Below, one piece after another: positions 10,145 through 20,719 of a DNA stretch of 64,000 nt. Positions within the stretch are counted from its first letter, which is position 1. Each line of letters opens with the position of its first letter. Below the pieces are notes generated by a model, which saw nothing but the letters and a program-made list of their open reading frames with translations, made no database searches and was not told the DNA's origin. Both the position numbers and the translations under genes were made by a program. Location: positions 1 to 64,000 of the forward strand of contig NZ_JALKIM010000009.1 in the NCBI RefSeq assembly GCF_023050945.1. The letters are read 5' to 3'. This stretch comes from Anaerobiospirillum sp. NML120448 (GTDB lineage: Bacteria > Pseudomonadota > Gammaproteobacteria > Enterobacterales > Succinivibrionaceae).

Positions 10145-13100
10145 AGTTAATGCTCCACGAGCACTATTCAGCCCTCAAATTCGCTACTCCAAGCCACCTT
10201 CTCAGGCAATGGGCTTGTGTGCTGCTGTAGTGCGTGCTGGGCGTAATGAGCAAAATCCTTTGCTCTATAACCTAGCTGCTGGCCATTATAGCGATGGTGG
10301 CTTGCCTGTTAAGATTAAAGAGTTTGAGCCTTACGCTCCATTTGAGCCCTATGAGTCTCGTATATTACACGAGTCTCAGGAGGAGCTATTGTCTGAATCA
10401 AACTCAGATCTTAAAGAGATCCCTGATGGCCAAGAGGCTGCTGTGGATGCTAAAGCTTTAGCATCTCAAGCTGGCGCTTTAGGTTCAGTTACAGCGCCAG
10501 TACCAGCTCCTATTCCAGAGGCACTTGATGTTGACATTGATAGCATTTTAGAGGGTGTGCGTAAGGGTACTATCAGTAGTGTTAGTCCTGAAATTGCCCC
10601 TGCCTTGGTCTATTTCGTACCTCAAAAGCAAGACAATAAAGTAGATAATTCACAACCAAATAAGCAAGAGCACAGTGAAGCTAATAACCTTGATGCACAC
10701 AAATCAGCCCCACAGGACACACATGGTAGCCAACAGGGTGCCTCTGATGTACACAACGACGCTGTAGTAGAGAAAAAGCGTGCACCACAGAGCTATATTA
10801 GTAGCGAGTATAAAGCTGTGCTTACTAATAGCCCAGATGAGACTATTATTGCCAACCAATATATCAAAAAGGAACTTAGGCCTTTGACCAGCAAGGTCAA
10901 GCAAATGGCTTATAACTTAATTGGCTTTTCTGGTATGGAGGCTATTCGTGCTCACTTATGTACCTCTAGAGAGGAGTACCTCCAGCAAAGTAATAATGGC
11001 ACTAAAGGCATTGGCTTAGTGATTTTTGACCACTTAGATCCTAGCTATATTGACCATATTTGTACTCATATCTACCTGCATCAAAAAAACAATTTAAAAA
11101 AGATGCTTCTTGATTTGGGTGAAAGTGAGTCCTCGGTTGATAAGCAAGGTCTCGTGGTACCTTCTCCTTTTAGAACCGCAAAGGATAAAGGCCTAGGTCG
11201 TGACTTTAAACGTGTCCAAACTTTTATTAATTGGATAAATTCAGTTGGTGAAGAGAGCTACGATGTCTTCGATACTGTACATTTAGCTATCCCTCGCCAT
11301 ACTATTAAAGACCTTAACAGCGCTAATAGTAATTTCTATGTAGATAGAATCAATCGTGCTATTCACTGGCGTGACCATAACAATGATACAGGCCAAATTG
11401 TCTTAAGTGGCGTAAACTCCGATGACATTCAGTCTTCTATGGAGGGCGTTCCTAGCATTAAAAATGATGATCTCATTGCTATTATGATTGAGAACATCGA
11501 TAACTTCTTTGAACGCAATTACGAAAATTATGGACTTAAGCGCTATAGCTGTAATTCCCCTAAAGATCCTTTGAAAATTACCTTAGGACTATTACACACT
11601 AATGGTGATTTTTCCTTTAGTCTCTTTGATTTAGCCTCATATGTAGCCTTATGCTGGATTTACTACAATGAAGTAGAGGATATGCCTCAGGCTTTGGGCA
11701 TGGCTATGCCTATTTTAAGTCTGCCTCGTGAGGATAATTTATTTAAGAGCCCTAGTGCCAAGAGTGCTACAGAAAAGCGCTATAGCAATATCTTAAATAA
11801 CAAGGCTGCTTATAGCCTTTGTTATCGTAATGGCTTTGATCTTAATGGTGATGAGCTTACCACTAAATCATTGTTAAATAACCTCTACCAAAACTTTACC
11901 TGGCCTGGCAAAGACGATTCCTTATGGCCAATGGGCGATAGTACCGTTAAGGACAATAAGACTATTGCTCCTTTAGTAGAGCTTAATACCTACGAAATTT
12001 GTAATATTCGCAATTTCTTGTCAATAGCTCCATACCGTGACTCTGACCAAGAGCGCTTTGACCGTGCTTACAATTCTTTATGCTTTATTGAATGGCAAAA
12101 TAAACTGCAAAAGCTCTTTATTGCCGTTAGCGATAGTAAAAATGAAAACAAACTTTTAAGTGAGCTTACCCGTGAGCATATTGAACAAGAGCAGAAAAAT
12201 GGTGTTGAGCCGCTTAGCGAAGAGGAAAACGAAATCTTGCCATTGTGCGATAAGCCTAATCGCATGCGCACCCTACAGGATCTCACCGCTTTAATAGGCT
12301 TTTACACTAATCGCCAATTTGTTATTCAAACCTCACCTTCACTTAATAAGGCCTGGGAAAAGATCCTATTTGCCCAAGAGCGTTATGAGAGCGAGAACTT
12401 CTTACTGTCATTAGCTCAGGCCCTACTCTACATTATGAAAAATGTTGAGAGTAAACAAAAACTAAGTAAGGTGATTTTGGATTTACCATTGAACTTTAAT
12501 GACTTCACTAAAGTTAACATTAATGTTCTACGTAGCTTCTCTATCTACTTTGGTTATTCCCTTAAAGAGTTGATTGCCAGCTCTAATGGCTTATTTGAGA
12601 TAACTTTTGCCTCACAAAGCTACCTAAAGCAAGCAGATGAGATTAACCCTCTGCTTAACTTTAATGCTTTTTATAAGGTTCATAAATTTAAGAATACAGC
12701 ATCCATTTCCAAAGCAGCTACTACTTTGAAGTTTAGCCTAACTCCTTACTATCAAGATGGCACTCAAGGTGAAAGCCTACAGCTATACTGGGCTCTATCC
12801 TGCGAGCAATTTGCTTTTAATATTTTTAAGGATGCCAGCTTCATTGGTAAGAGTGATTGTTTCCAATGTGCCACTTATGATAGAGCATTAGAGTTGCAAA
12901 GCAGCGCTATTACTAAGCTTGATGTCTTTAAGTCCTCAAGCTTTAGTTTTAACCATCAGGGTCGTGATCACGCCGTTTTTGCAATAAAAACTGCTAATAC
13001 CAATAACATCACCAAGCTGTTATCTTTAGTAATTACTAAGGCACAAAATGATCTGACTGCTGCTCTGAATAAATTCGAGCAAAGTGAGCCTTTATCCCAA

Positions 13101-16100
13101 TATCAAGCTTACATTAAAGAAGTTCAAGAGTGTCACAAAGAGCTAGAGACAGTAACATGTGAGTTAAAGCAGTTTAAACATGATTATTTGTCTTGTCTGT
13201 ATAATCTCTTAGATTGTTCTTTAAGCTCACAAAAAACTAGCGCTTTAGTGACTAACTATAGCCTCTTACAAAATAAGCTGATGAGCGCTCCGCTTGGTAC
13301 TAGCCCATTTACTCGTAATTATGCTAAGAACCTCTTAGAGTTATTAGTAATGATTGGTATGGCTTATGAGAGTACTAGTCTTTCTAATGACCTTTATAAG
13401 TTATTACCACGTGATACTGTCGTTGATCCTGATACTAATGTACCAAGTAATTACCTTACAGCTTTAGCAACACCATTTTGTGTTGAAGGCTTGCATTTCC
13501 TAGTAGTTAAAAATGAGCGCTTATTAAAGCTTATGCAAGGCATTCTTGAGGGCAGAACTAAGCTTAATAATCAAAATCTCTATCTTGAGCATCTTGCTAA
13601 TGAAATTAGCTATAGCGACAATAGCGAGCACTTGATTCGCTTTAACCACTCAACTAATCGCTTTGATTCTCTAATTAGCTATCAAAACTATTTAGGCTAT
13701 ACGCTTTACCAAAATGCTAATGCCTATCAAGAGCGTTATAGTGCCCTCTTGCCTCAAGACTTTGCCTCTAGCGTAGCTCTTGCTAATAAGAACCTTAAGT
13801 CTAATGCAGGCTATAACAATGTGATTGGCCAGTATCAGCAAGACTATTTAAATGAAGTAGGCGACTATATTGAGCATTACTTAAAGAGCCGTCCATATTT
13901 AATGGAACAGTGCACCATTATGATTTACTTCTGTGGTGTCATTGATTTAATTGTTGCTATTTATCGCTACTTAGAGCAAAACCGAGCCTTAAGTAAGGTG
14001 AAATTCAATCTCTTAATTGTAAATTGCACCTTACAAGAGTCTAAGCTCATTTATCAAATCTTTGAACAAGAAAAAGCTCAAAGAAGCAAAGGCAATATTG
14101 ATGGCTCCTTTATTCAGCGTATTGTCGTAAGTGTTCTTACTACTGACAATCGCTGGTCTGCTAATTTAGATAGCCATTTTAGTAACTACTTAAACCAAGA
14201 AAAATTGAGTTTTAATCAAGAAGATGAGGCTCAAGATAGCACTCTTGGCAGCGAAATGGACTTACAAGAGCTAAGCCGTATTGCTGATATTACTTTAATG
14301 TTCCATGTTTTTGATGCCAATGCTACCTGTAGGTTCACTACTCGCAATGTCAATGTGCCTATTGTGCTTAATGATGGTGAGTATCAGCCATCCTTAATCA
14401 ATTGCTCTAATTATCAAGAACTTTTAAGTGCTGATATTAATAATTTGGGCTCTAGTTCCTTTGCCAATAATTTAGGTAAGTATTTAGTATGTCCTGTTAT
14501 GACGGTTAGCCGTGCGCAAATGCAGCACTCTTTATACTACTTGGTAAAACAGGATTTAGAGCTCTTTAACAAGGCTAATCCAAACTTAACAGCATTGCTA
14601 AAAGATAAGTTATCAAATAACTCTAACACTCAATCTTTGAGCAACGATCTTGAATCTGCTGTGCCTTTAGTTGGAGTGCCTTTATTTGAGCTGGCTTTAA
14701 GCGACAAAGATAATGGCCAAAAACAGGCCATTAGCTCTATTATTAAACAAGTACACAATAGATCTGATGTAGTAATTTACTTTGATGATCTCATGTGTCG
14801 CTTGGTGCTTACACAAAATAATATTGATGTAGTTTACTATCATAAGTTACGCAATTTTGCGCTTAACTTTATGGTAGCTTCCCACAGTCTTGAGCATCAA
14901 AGCAGCCATCACCTAGAGGAATTATTAAAGCTCTTAAAAGTTACTAATGACTACCAACATGCCTGTAACAAGGTAAGACAGGATGCTATTGCCATTTCAG
15001 GCTCGATCTTATTAAGAGCTGAAACCAAACGCATTCATGTTTATGAAATGATGGGTCTAGTACTGTCTAAGTACTTAGGTAACTACATTTTCTCCTCTCT
15101 TGCTCAAAACTTTAATGGTAAAGGACTCTTAAAGACCCCTACTTATGTGTCTTTAGATGACTACTGTGCTCTTTTTGGTAAGAAGAACCAATTACGTGCC
15201 GATATTTTAGGCCTACAACTGTATGAGCGCACCACACAGACCCAAGACCAGAGCGCAGAGGCGAATGTATCACAAGTCAATAACTTACCACGTCGCTATG
15301 TGCTTACCATAGTGGTTATAGAATCAAAGTTTTTTGAAAAGCCAAATGACAAGGCTGCTTCAAAATCTTTAAGCCAAACCCAGGCTTCTACTCAAAACTT
15401 CTACAACACTTTATTCCCAAGTGATAATGCTATTAGTGATGAGCGTAAGTTGTGGTTAAGCCGCATTGCCGATATGTTATTGACCAATGCTAATTTTGCC
15501 CACCATTTAGAGTCCTCTAACAATAACAATACAGGCCCATTATTAAAGACCTCCTCTACTGACTTTGTCAGAATACAAGAGCTCTTAAGAAATGGTCATA
15601 TTGATATTGTTATCAAGGGCGTTTCCCTGGTTTATGCTCACAGCAATGAGGATATTACCTATAACAAGACCCAAAGCTCTAAAAAAGGCCGAGTTTTAGG
15701 CCCTGGTATTAATTATGAGTTGGTAAGTTCTTACTTAGCACACAGCAAAGACAGATATCCTGTAATGCAAGTAAAGATCTATCAACAAGCTCTCTTTAAT
15801 ATTATGAGGATGTACCTCAATGATAGCCCTGACAATGCTCTTAACTATTTAATCGAGCACGATCATGAGCACTTTATCACCTCATATTTGCAAACTCTCG
15901 ATACCTTAACCCCAAGCCCAAGCCCAAGCCCAGACTCGGGCTCGGGCTCAGGTTCTGACTCAGACTCAAGTTCAGAGCCTAAGTCAGACTCAGGCCCAGA
16001 TTCAGGTTCAAGCTTAAGCTCTGGCTTACAATCAGGCAGCAACACTAGCTCAGGTACTGACGCTAGCGCTAACTCTGCCAACATTGAAGCACCTATTATG

Positions 16101-18092
16101 AGCACTAGTTTCGAGACTGAGGCTAACAATGATATAGGCTCATCAAGCCAAGAACTTATGACTGAAACTACCAATGGTGAGCTAGAGACAGCTACTGCCG
16201 CTAAAGCATCAAAAGCTGCTAAAACTGCGCCCGCACCCTTGGCCGCTGTAGCTCCTGAGGTCGCTGTAGCTGACGAGGTTCCTGTAGTGCCTGAGGTTGC
16301 TGTAACCTCTGAGGCTACAGCCACTGCTGCAACTAAGAAAGCTAAAGAAGCTGGAGCCAAGGCTGACGATAACGCAAAACAGGAAGTACCTGAGGACAAA
16401 CACGCTAGTGCTAGCTTTACCACCAGGAAATTAACCAAGAGTAATAAGCTTGATGATTCTGACACTAAAGAGAGTCAGTATTTTGTAAGTTCGACTAAGC
16501 CATCAACAGTATGTTTTGTCGATGATGGGGCTGGCGCTCTCAGCACTGAGCTACCACTTAACAGTCAAGACCATGGTAGCGAACCTAGCATGGAGGTTGA
16601 TATTGATGGCTCGGCTTTAACTGATTTAATGACCCTCGATGATGGCCTTGATAATCCTTTTACTAAGGATATGTTGCTTGATGATGAGGTAAAAGCAACC
16701 ATTAATAGCAATAGCTATAGCGCTATGCCATCACTAGACCATAGTCAGTCTTTAGGAGAAGATAAGTTGTTAGCTGATAGTGCTAAAGAAGAAACTTACG
16801 AAGTAATGGAAGCTGATAAGAGTGATAATCCAGAACTTAGTGGTTTTTGGCTTGAGCATCCTAACATGCATAGTCTGGTAGCAGATAATGCCGAGGCGAT
16901 TAACTTTAACCAGCCTAAGACCTTGAGCTTTGTCCAAGAATCAGAGCAAGCTTTATTAACTGGTCTAACTAAGCTGGGCTTAAAGCCTGTACTTAAGAGT
17001 ACCAAGGTTACTGCTAATGGCGTGATTTTTAGTTTTGAGGGCAATGATCGCTTCGAAACAGAAATGATTAACAAAGTTAGGGGTAAGCTCTTAACTACCT
17101 ACGGCGTGAATATTTACGACGTTAAGCCAAAAGCACGACAAATTGATCTTTATGTTATGAATGAAGATCGTATTTCTATTCCATTCCTCGCCCTATTAGC
17201 TAAGAGACAGTTTAACTACGATTACTATCAGGTCGATGGTAAAAAACTTCGTGGCTACAATACCAAGCTTATTTTGGGCTTAGGTGAGGAAACAGGAGAA
17301 ATAGTATATTTAGACTATAGAGAGGAAAACCCTCATACCTTAGTAGCAGGTACTACTGGCTCTGGTAAATCTGTACTGCTCAATTGCATGATCTTGGATA
17401 TGGCTCTTACCAACTGGCCAGAGGAGCTAGAGCTGATCTTGGTTGATCCTAAGCGTGGTGTGGAGTTTGGCCCATTTGCCGATCTACCTCATTTAGCTAA
17501 TAAGGGCATTATCATTGAAAAAGATGATGCCATTGCAAAGCTCAATGAGCTGGTTGACATTATGGAGCATCGCTCCGATCTGTTTACTGAGCTTACGGCA
17601 TTAATCCATGCTACTAATCCTAAGTCCTATGTTCATATTAGAGATATTGATGGCTACAACCAGCAATGCTGTTCTTATGGCAAAGAGCGCATGAAACACA
17701 TTATCTTTATCATGGATGAGTTTGCAGACTGGTTCTTGGATAAGCAATTTAAGGAAAATGCCATTAGTTGCTTACAACGCTTAGCTCAAAAAGGACGCTT
17801 TAGTGGCATTAATGTAATTTTTGCTACCCAAAGACCTGATAGCAAGCTTATGGACTCTAATGTTAAGGCTCAATTAGGTAATCGTATTGCCCTCAAGACT
17901 ACAGATAAGACTAACTCAAAAATCATTTTGGATGATAGTCAGTTGGATGCTTCCAAGCTCAATGGCAAAGGTCATATGATTTGTAAGTTGTCCACAGTGC
18001 AATATGCCCAATCAGGCTACATTAGCCCAACTCTTGTCGATAGCTTAATTAGCGCCATTAACCGTGATTATCAAGCGCATATTAAAGAATAG
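10113..18092 (+). CDS. dptH: giant DptH-like protein with C-terminal FtsK/HerA-type translocase domain
   Basis: 2659 aa, overlapping the preceding gene by 32 bases with no obvious ribosome-binding site, hence probably translationally coupled; a Met at codon 33 is a possible later start. Residues 1-230 are partly low-complexity; 230-1930 form a long, apparently globular region I cannot assign; 1931-2230 are Ser/Gly/Asp/Pro- then Ala/Glu-rich and disordered. The last 420 residues are an FtsK/SpoIIIE-like P-loop motor: Walker A AGTTGSGKS (near 2412), a LILVDPKRGVEF block followed by DLPHL and GIIIEKDDA, Walker B IIFIMDEFADW (near 2530), and FATQRPDSKLM. The DPK-GV-(F/Y) plus LPHL plus GII combination matches DptH (dnd-associated protein 2), usually 1,300-1,700 aa. 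It lacks the membrane anchor and gamma domain of true FtsK. In the known systems DptF, G and H are jointly needed to damage unmodified DNA. Confidence 0.65.
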   Translation: MSQTLFPFIAKVNAPRALFSPQIRYSKPPSQAMGLCAAVVRAGRNEQNPLLYNLAAGHYSDGGLPVKIKEFEPYAPFEPYESRILHESQEELLSESNSDLKEIPDGQEAAVDAKALASQAGALGSVTAPVPAPIPEALDVDIDSILEGVRKGTISSVSPEIAPALVYFVPQKQDNKVDNSQPNKQEHSEANNLDAHKSAPQDTHGSQQGASDVHNDAVVEKKRAPQSYISSEYKAVLTNSPDETIIANQYIKKELRPLTSKVKQMAYNLIGFSGMEAIRAHLCTSREEYLQQSNNGTKGIGLVIFDHLDPSYIDHICTHIYLHQKNNLKKMLLDLGESESSVDKQGLVVPSPFRTAKDKGLGRDFKRVQTFINWINSVGEESYDVFDTVHLAIPRHTIKDLNSANSNFYVDRINRAIHWRDHNNDTGQIVLSGVNSDDIQSSMEGVPSIKNDDLIAIMIENIDNFFERNYENYGLKRYSCNSPKDPLKITLGLLHTNGDFSFSLFDLASYVALCWIYYNEVEDMPQALGMAMPILSLPREDNLFKSPSAKSATEKRYSNILNNKAAYSLCYRNGFDLNGDELTTKSLLNNLYQNFTWPGKDDSLWPMGDSTVKDNKTIAPLVELNTYEICNIRNFLSIAPYRDSDQERFDRAYNSLCFIEWQNKLQKLFIAVSDSKNENKLLSELTREHIEQEQKNGVEPLSEEENEILPLCDKPNRMRTLQDLTALIGFYTNRQFVIQTSPSLNKAWEKILFAQERYESENFLLSLAQALLYIMKNVESKQKLSKVILDLPLNFNDFTKVNINVLRSFSIYFGYSLKELIASSNGLFEITFASQSYLKQADEINPLLNFNAFYKVHKFKNTASISKAATTLKFSLTPYYQDGTQGESLQLYWALSCEQFAFNIFKDASFIGKSDCFQCATYDRALELQSSAITKLDVFKSSSFSFNHQGRDHAVFAIKTANTNNITKLLSLVITKAQNDLTAALNKFEQSEPLSQYQAYIKEVQECHKELETVTCELKQFKHDYLSCLYNLLDCSLSSQKTSALVTNYSLLQNKLMSAPLGTSPFTRNYAKNLLELLVMIGMAYESTSLSNDLYKLLPRDTVVDPDTNVPSNYLTALATPFCVEGLHFLVVKNERLLKLMQGILEGRTKLNNQNLYLEHLANEISYSDNSEHLIRFNHSTNRFDSLISYQNYLGYTLYQNANAYQERYSALLPQDFASSVALANKNLKSNAGYNNVIGQYQQDYLNEVGDYIEHYLKSRPYLMEQCTIMIYFCGVIDLIVAIYRYLEQNRALSKVKFNLLIVNCTLQESKLIYQIFEQEKAQRSKGNIDGSFIQRIVVSVLTTDNRWSANLDSHFSNYLNQEKLSFNQEDEAQDSTLGSEMDLQELSRIADITLMFHVFDANATCRFTTRNVNVPIVLNDGEYQPSLINCSNYQELLSADINNLGSSSFANNLGKYLVCPVMTVSRAQMQHSLYYLVKQDLELFNKANPNLTALLKDKLSNNSNTQSLSNDLESAVPLVGVPLFELALSDKDNGQKQAISSIIKQVHNRSDVVIYFDDLMCRLVLTQNNIDVVYYHKLRNFALNFMVASHSLEHQSSHHLEELLKLLKVTNDYQHACNKVRQDAIAISGSILLRAETKRIHVYEMMGLVLSKYLGNYIFSSLAQNFNGKGLLKTPTYVSLDDYCALFGKKNQLRADILGLQLYERTTQTQDQSAEANVSQVNNLPRRYVLTIVVIESKFFEKPNDKAASKSLSQTQASTQNFYNTLFPSDNAISDERKLWLSRIADMLLTNANFAHHLESSNNNNTGPLLKTSSTDFVRIQELLRNGHIDIVIKGVSLVYAHSNEDITYNKTQSSKKGRVLGPGINYELVSSYLAHSKDRYPVMQVKIYQQALFNIMRMYLNDSPDNALNYLIEHDHEHFITSYLQTLDTLTPSPSPSPDSGSGSGSDSDSSSEPKSDSGPDSGSSLSSGLQSGSNTSSGTDASANSANIEAPIMSTSFETEANNDIGSSSQELMTETTNGELETATAAKASKAAKTAPAPLAAVAPEVAVADEVPVVPEVAVTSEATATAATKKAKEAGAKADDNAKQEVPEDKHASASFTTRKLTKSNKLDDSDTKESQYFVSSTKPSTVCFVDDGAGALSTELPLNSQDHGSEPSMEVDIDGSALTDLMTLDDGLDNPFTKDMLLDDEVKATINSNSYSAMPSLDHSQSLGEDKLLADSAKEETYEVMEADKSDNPELSGFWLEHPNMHSLVADNAEAINFNQPKTLSFVQESEQALLTGLTKLGLKPVLKSTKVTANGVIFSFEGNDRFETEMINKVRGKLLTTYGVNIYDVKPKARQIDLYVMNEDRISIPFLALLAKRQFNYDYYQVDGKKLRGYNTKLILGLGEETGEIVYLDYREENPHTLVAGTTGSGKSVLLNCMILDMALTNWPEELELILVDPKRGVEFGPFADLPHLANKGIIIEKDDAIAKLNELVDIMEHRSDLFTELTALIHATNPKSYVHIRDIDGYNQQCCSYGKERMKHIIFIMDEFADWFLDKQFKENAISCLQRLAQKGRFSGINVIFATQRPDSKLMDSNVKAQLGNRIALKTTDKTNSKIILDDSQLDASKLNGKGHMICKLSTVQYAQSGYISPTLVDSLISAINRDYQAHIKE

Positions 18093-18108
18093 CAAACAGC
18101 TATTTACC

Positions 18109-18147
18109 CACAAGGCTAGTGCACAGGCACTAGCCTTGTGTTTTATT
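18109..18147 (+). terminator. strong terminator closing the dptFGH-like unit
   Basis: A perfect 14-bp stem (CACAAGGCTAGTGC with its complement) around a 4-nt ACAG loop is followed by TTTTATT, 17 bases after the stop codon. Confidence 0.92.
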
Positions 18148-19124
18148 AAGGCCAAGCTATCCCCTCTTGCACAAAGAGCTCCTCTTAGCCTTACCAAGCC
18201 AATGCATTGATAAATAAAGGCCGAGCATGACTTTTACCTCAGCTCTATCGCTATCCCTAGCCATTAGAGCAAGCCCAGCTTTGCCCAAGGCCAAGGCCAT
18301 GAGCTTTTAGCTTTAGTCAGCTGCAATGGTAGAACCAGCCCTGGCCTAGCCAGGATAGAACAGGCTTTTTTGGCCTTGGAACAGACATAGGAAGACAGTT
18401 GGTTATTTATCAAAATTTGCTTAGATTTTTGCGTTGGGTAGGTAATAAATTCGTATAAATGCCCCTAAACATACAGCAAAACTGTTAGTTGAACGTAAAT
18501 ATTTGAATGTCTAACCTATGTCAGTTTAAAGCGCACCTATATCTAGTTTAAAAAAGCTAATAAAATTTTTTGATTTTCTTAATTAGAACTTTTGCTCATT
18601 TTTGTGCCAAAAACGCAATTTGCGCACTATAAGCACAAATGGCATCTATAATTAAGTTTTTTGCACTCTGGGCACGCACACATAGACTTAGCTCACTAAC
18701 TTAATCATATTAGCTATATTTAGAGGCTAAAAAGGTGTATTATTGCTTATTGAAGATGATGATAATTCAAGCTAAAAGTAGCAGTTTTTGCTATTGTGTG
18801 CTTTTTGGATCCTAAATCAGCCCTTAGATTTTAGATTCTTTAGATTTTCTTAAGCTTTTTTAGCAAAGATACGTGTTAATTTGCTAAATTAATGATATCT
18901 TGATAATTAAGTGACTAACTCTTTGGTTGAGTTGCCAAATAAGGGGCCAACGAGGATCTGAATACGCCTATCTTCAGGAGTATGTCACTCCATGTATGTA
19001 CATTGGTTGTTTGTAACTAATTAGAATCTAGTATTCAATTCAAACAGTAATGTGTAAATTAGAGCAGACATAAATCAATCATGTTTAAAGCATGATCGTC
19101 TTTTTATCATCTAAGGTTTTTAAT
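18148..19124. other. intergenic upstream of crp
   Basis: No gene. The first 250 bases are a GC-richer low-complexity patch built from GGCC/AAGGCC words; the rest is AT-rich. An inverted repeat ATCATG-N7-CATGAT at 19078-19096 lies just upstream of crp and could be a leader hairpin or operator. Confidence 0.4.
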
Positions 19125-19763
19125 ATGGTTAAGCCACCTGCTGATAGCACCATAAGTTGGTTTGTAAGTCAGTGTCACATTCACAAGTATGCACAGAAAT
19201 CCACTATTATTCATGCTGGCGAAAAGGCTGAGACTCTTTACTATATTGTTAAGGGTACAGTAGTGGTTGTAATTAAAGATCATGATGGCCATGAGATGAT
19301 TCTTACCTATTTAAATCAAGGTGATTTTATTGGTGAGCTTGGTCTATTCAATGAGTCTTCTGAAGAAAACCCAACTCGTACTGCATGGGTTAAGGCAAAG
19401 ACTACTTGTGAAGTAGCTGAGGTTTCTTACAATAAGTTTAAGCAATTAGTTCAAGTAAACCCAGAAATCTTAATGCGTTTAGCCTCTCAAATGGCTACTC
19501 GCTTAGCTGATACCTCCAAGAAGGTAGGTAACTTAGCTTTCTTAGATGTTACTGGTCGTATTGCTAAGACTTTATTAAACTTAGCTCACCAGCCAGAAGC
19601 TATGACCCACCCAGACGGTATGCAAATTAAGATCACTCGTCAAGAAATTGGTCAAATTGTTGGTTGCTCACGTGAAACTGTTGGTCGTATCTTAAAGATG
19701 ATGGAAGAAAATCACCTCATCCACGCCCACGGTAAGACTATCGTAGTCTACGGAACCAGATAA
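19125..19763 (+). CDS. crp: cAMP receptor protein (CRP)
   Basis: Global cAMP-dependent transcription regulator. 212 aa from the ATG at 19125 (AAGG at 19113-19116 as ribosome-binding site), collinear with the 210-aa E. coli protein; the upstream ATG at 19092 adds an unlikely leader. The cyclic-nucleotide pocket is present (GELGLF, then RTAWV where E. coli has RSAWV; TS pair in the dimer helix). The helix-turn-helix reads [22 protein letters not shown], identical at the recognition helix, so the operator should be the usual TGTGA-N6-TCACA. A two-residue insertion lies between GLF and the Arg of the pocket. It probably governs the sugar genes in the same window. It is monocistronic, with its own terminator. 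Confidence 0.97.
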   Translation: MVKPPADSTISWFVSQCHIHKYAQKSTIIHAGEKAETLYYIVKGTVVVVIKDHDGHEMILTYLNQGDFIGELGLFNESSEENPTRTAWVKAKTTCEVAEVSYNKFKQLVQVNPEILMRLASQMATRLADTSKKVGNLAFLDVTGRIAKTLLNLAHQPEAMTHPDGMQIKITRQEIGQIVGCSRETVGRILKMMEENHLIHAHGKTIVVYGTR

Positions 19764-19771
19764 TCTAAAAC

Positions 19772-19798
19772 AGCCTAGCACTAAGTGTTAGGCTTTTT
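19772..19798 (+). terminator. terminator of crp
   Basis: A stem GCCTAGCAC / GTGTTAGGC (one G-T pair) with a 3-nt loop is followed by six T. Confidence 0.85.
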
Positions 19799-20117
19799 TC
19801 TTGCCTATTCCTACCTTTACTCCCTTCCTTTAAAAAAAATATTTAAGGCAAAATACGATAATCATCCCATATGCGTAGCTATTTATCATACAAGAGGCTT
19901 TAAGCTCACATGATAATTGCACGCTTGTGCTATACTAATAGAGATTTTTTGCGTGATCCTAGCTAGTGCCTGAGATTTGGGTACTGGTATTAGCCTATAA
20001 ATTTAGGCCCCCTTATCTTAGGTTGCGTGAAGTTATGGTTTTTTTCTTGTTAAACGTAGCTTGCATTAGGAAAACTCACTTTTAGCAAGTTCAACGTTAA
20101 ACCAACAGGAGTTATAA

Positions 20118-20648
20118 ATGGCATCACTGCTTGAACGTGGCGTTCATTCATTTACCAAAGAAGAGCTCTTAGCTTGCTCACGTGGCGAGTTATTCGGTAA
20201 GGGCAATAGCCAGTTACCAGCCCCAAACATGTTAATGTTTGATCGCATTACCTCTATTCGTGCTGATAATGGTGAGCATGGTTTAGGCCAAATCACTGCT
20301 GAGTTAGATGTTACTCCAGATCTTTGGTTCTTTGACTGCCACTTCCCTGGCGATCCAGTTATGCCTGGTTGCTTAGGCTTAGATGCTATGTGGCAATTAG
20401 TAGGCTTCTTCTTAGGCTGGCGTGGCGGCCCAGGTAAGGGTCGTGCTTTAGGCGTTAAGACTGTTAAGTTTAAGGGTGAAGTTTTACCTGATTGCAAAAA
20501 GGTAACTTATGTAATTGACATCAAGCGCATCATTGAGCGCGGCCAATTAATTATGGGCGTAGCTGATGGTCAAGTTTATGTTGATGGCAAGCACATCTAC
20601 ACTGCTGAAGATTTACAAGTAGGCTTAATTCCTCCTCCAAAGGAGTAA
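20118..20648 (+). CDS. fabA: 3-hydroxydecanoyl-ACP dehydratase/isomerase
   Basis: Dehydrates 3-hydroxyacyl-ACP and isomerises trans-2- to cis-3-decenoyl-ACP, the oxygen-independent entry to unsaturated fatty acids. 176 aa, full length. The active-site block reads [17 protein letters not shown], with His75 and Asp89 corresponding to the catalytic His/Asp pair of E. coli FabA. The C-terminus (VGLIPPP) is also typical. AGGAG at 20108-20112 with seven-base spacing supports this start. No fabB is adjacent. The isomerase-type signature distinguishes it from FabZ, which is shorter and lacks the GLDAMWQL helix seen here. Confidence 0.97.
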   Translation: MASLLERGVHSFTKEELLACSRGELFGKGNSQLPAPNMLMFDRITSIRADNGEHGLGQITAELDVTPDLWFFDCHFPGDPVMPGCLGLDAMWQLVGFFLGWRGGPGKGRALGVKTVKFKGEVLPDCKKVTYVIDIKRIIERGQLIMGVADGQVYVDGKHIYTAEDLQVGLIPPPKE

Positions 20649-20680
20649 TCGAGAGCTTTACGCTCAATAAGCTTTAGCAA

Positions 20681-20719
20681 AATAGCCCTAAGGTGACAAC
20701 ATCTTAGGGCTATTGCTTT
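20681..20719 (+). terminator. probable terminator of fabA
   Basis: A 12-bp perfect stem (AATAGCCCTAAG / CTTAGGGCTATT) has a 10-nt loop. The T-tract is poor, so it may be a weak terminator or a 3' stabilising hairpin. Confidence 0.6.

Noticed and set aside
15863-16465. 200-aa open frame on the - strand
   Set aside because: Antisense of the Ser/Gly/Asp-rich linker of the DptH-like gene; composition artefact.
10113-18092. Cell-division translocase FtsK
   Set aside because: No N-terminal membrane helices and no C-terminal gamma domain; gene order and sequence blocks fit DptH better.
20144-20497. 117-aa frame opposite fabA
   Set aside because: Shadow of a highly conserved real gene.
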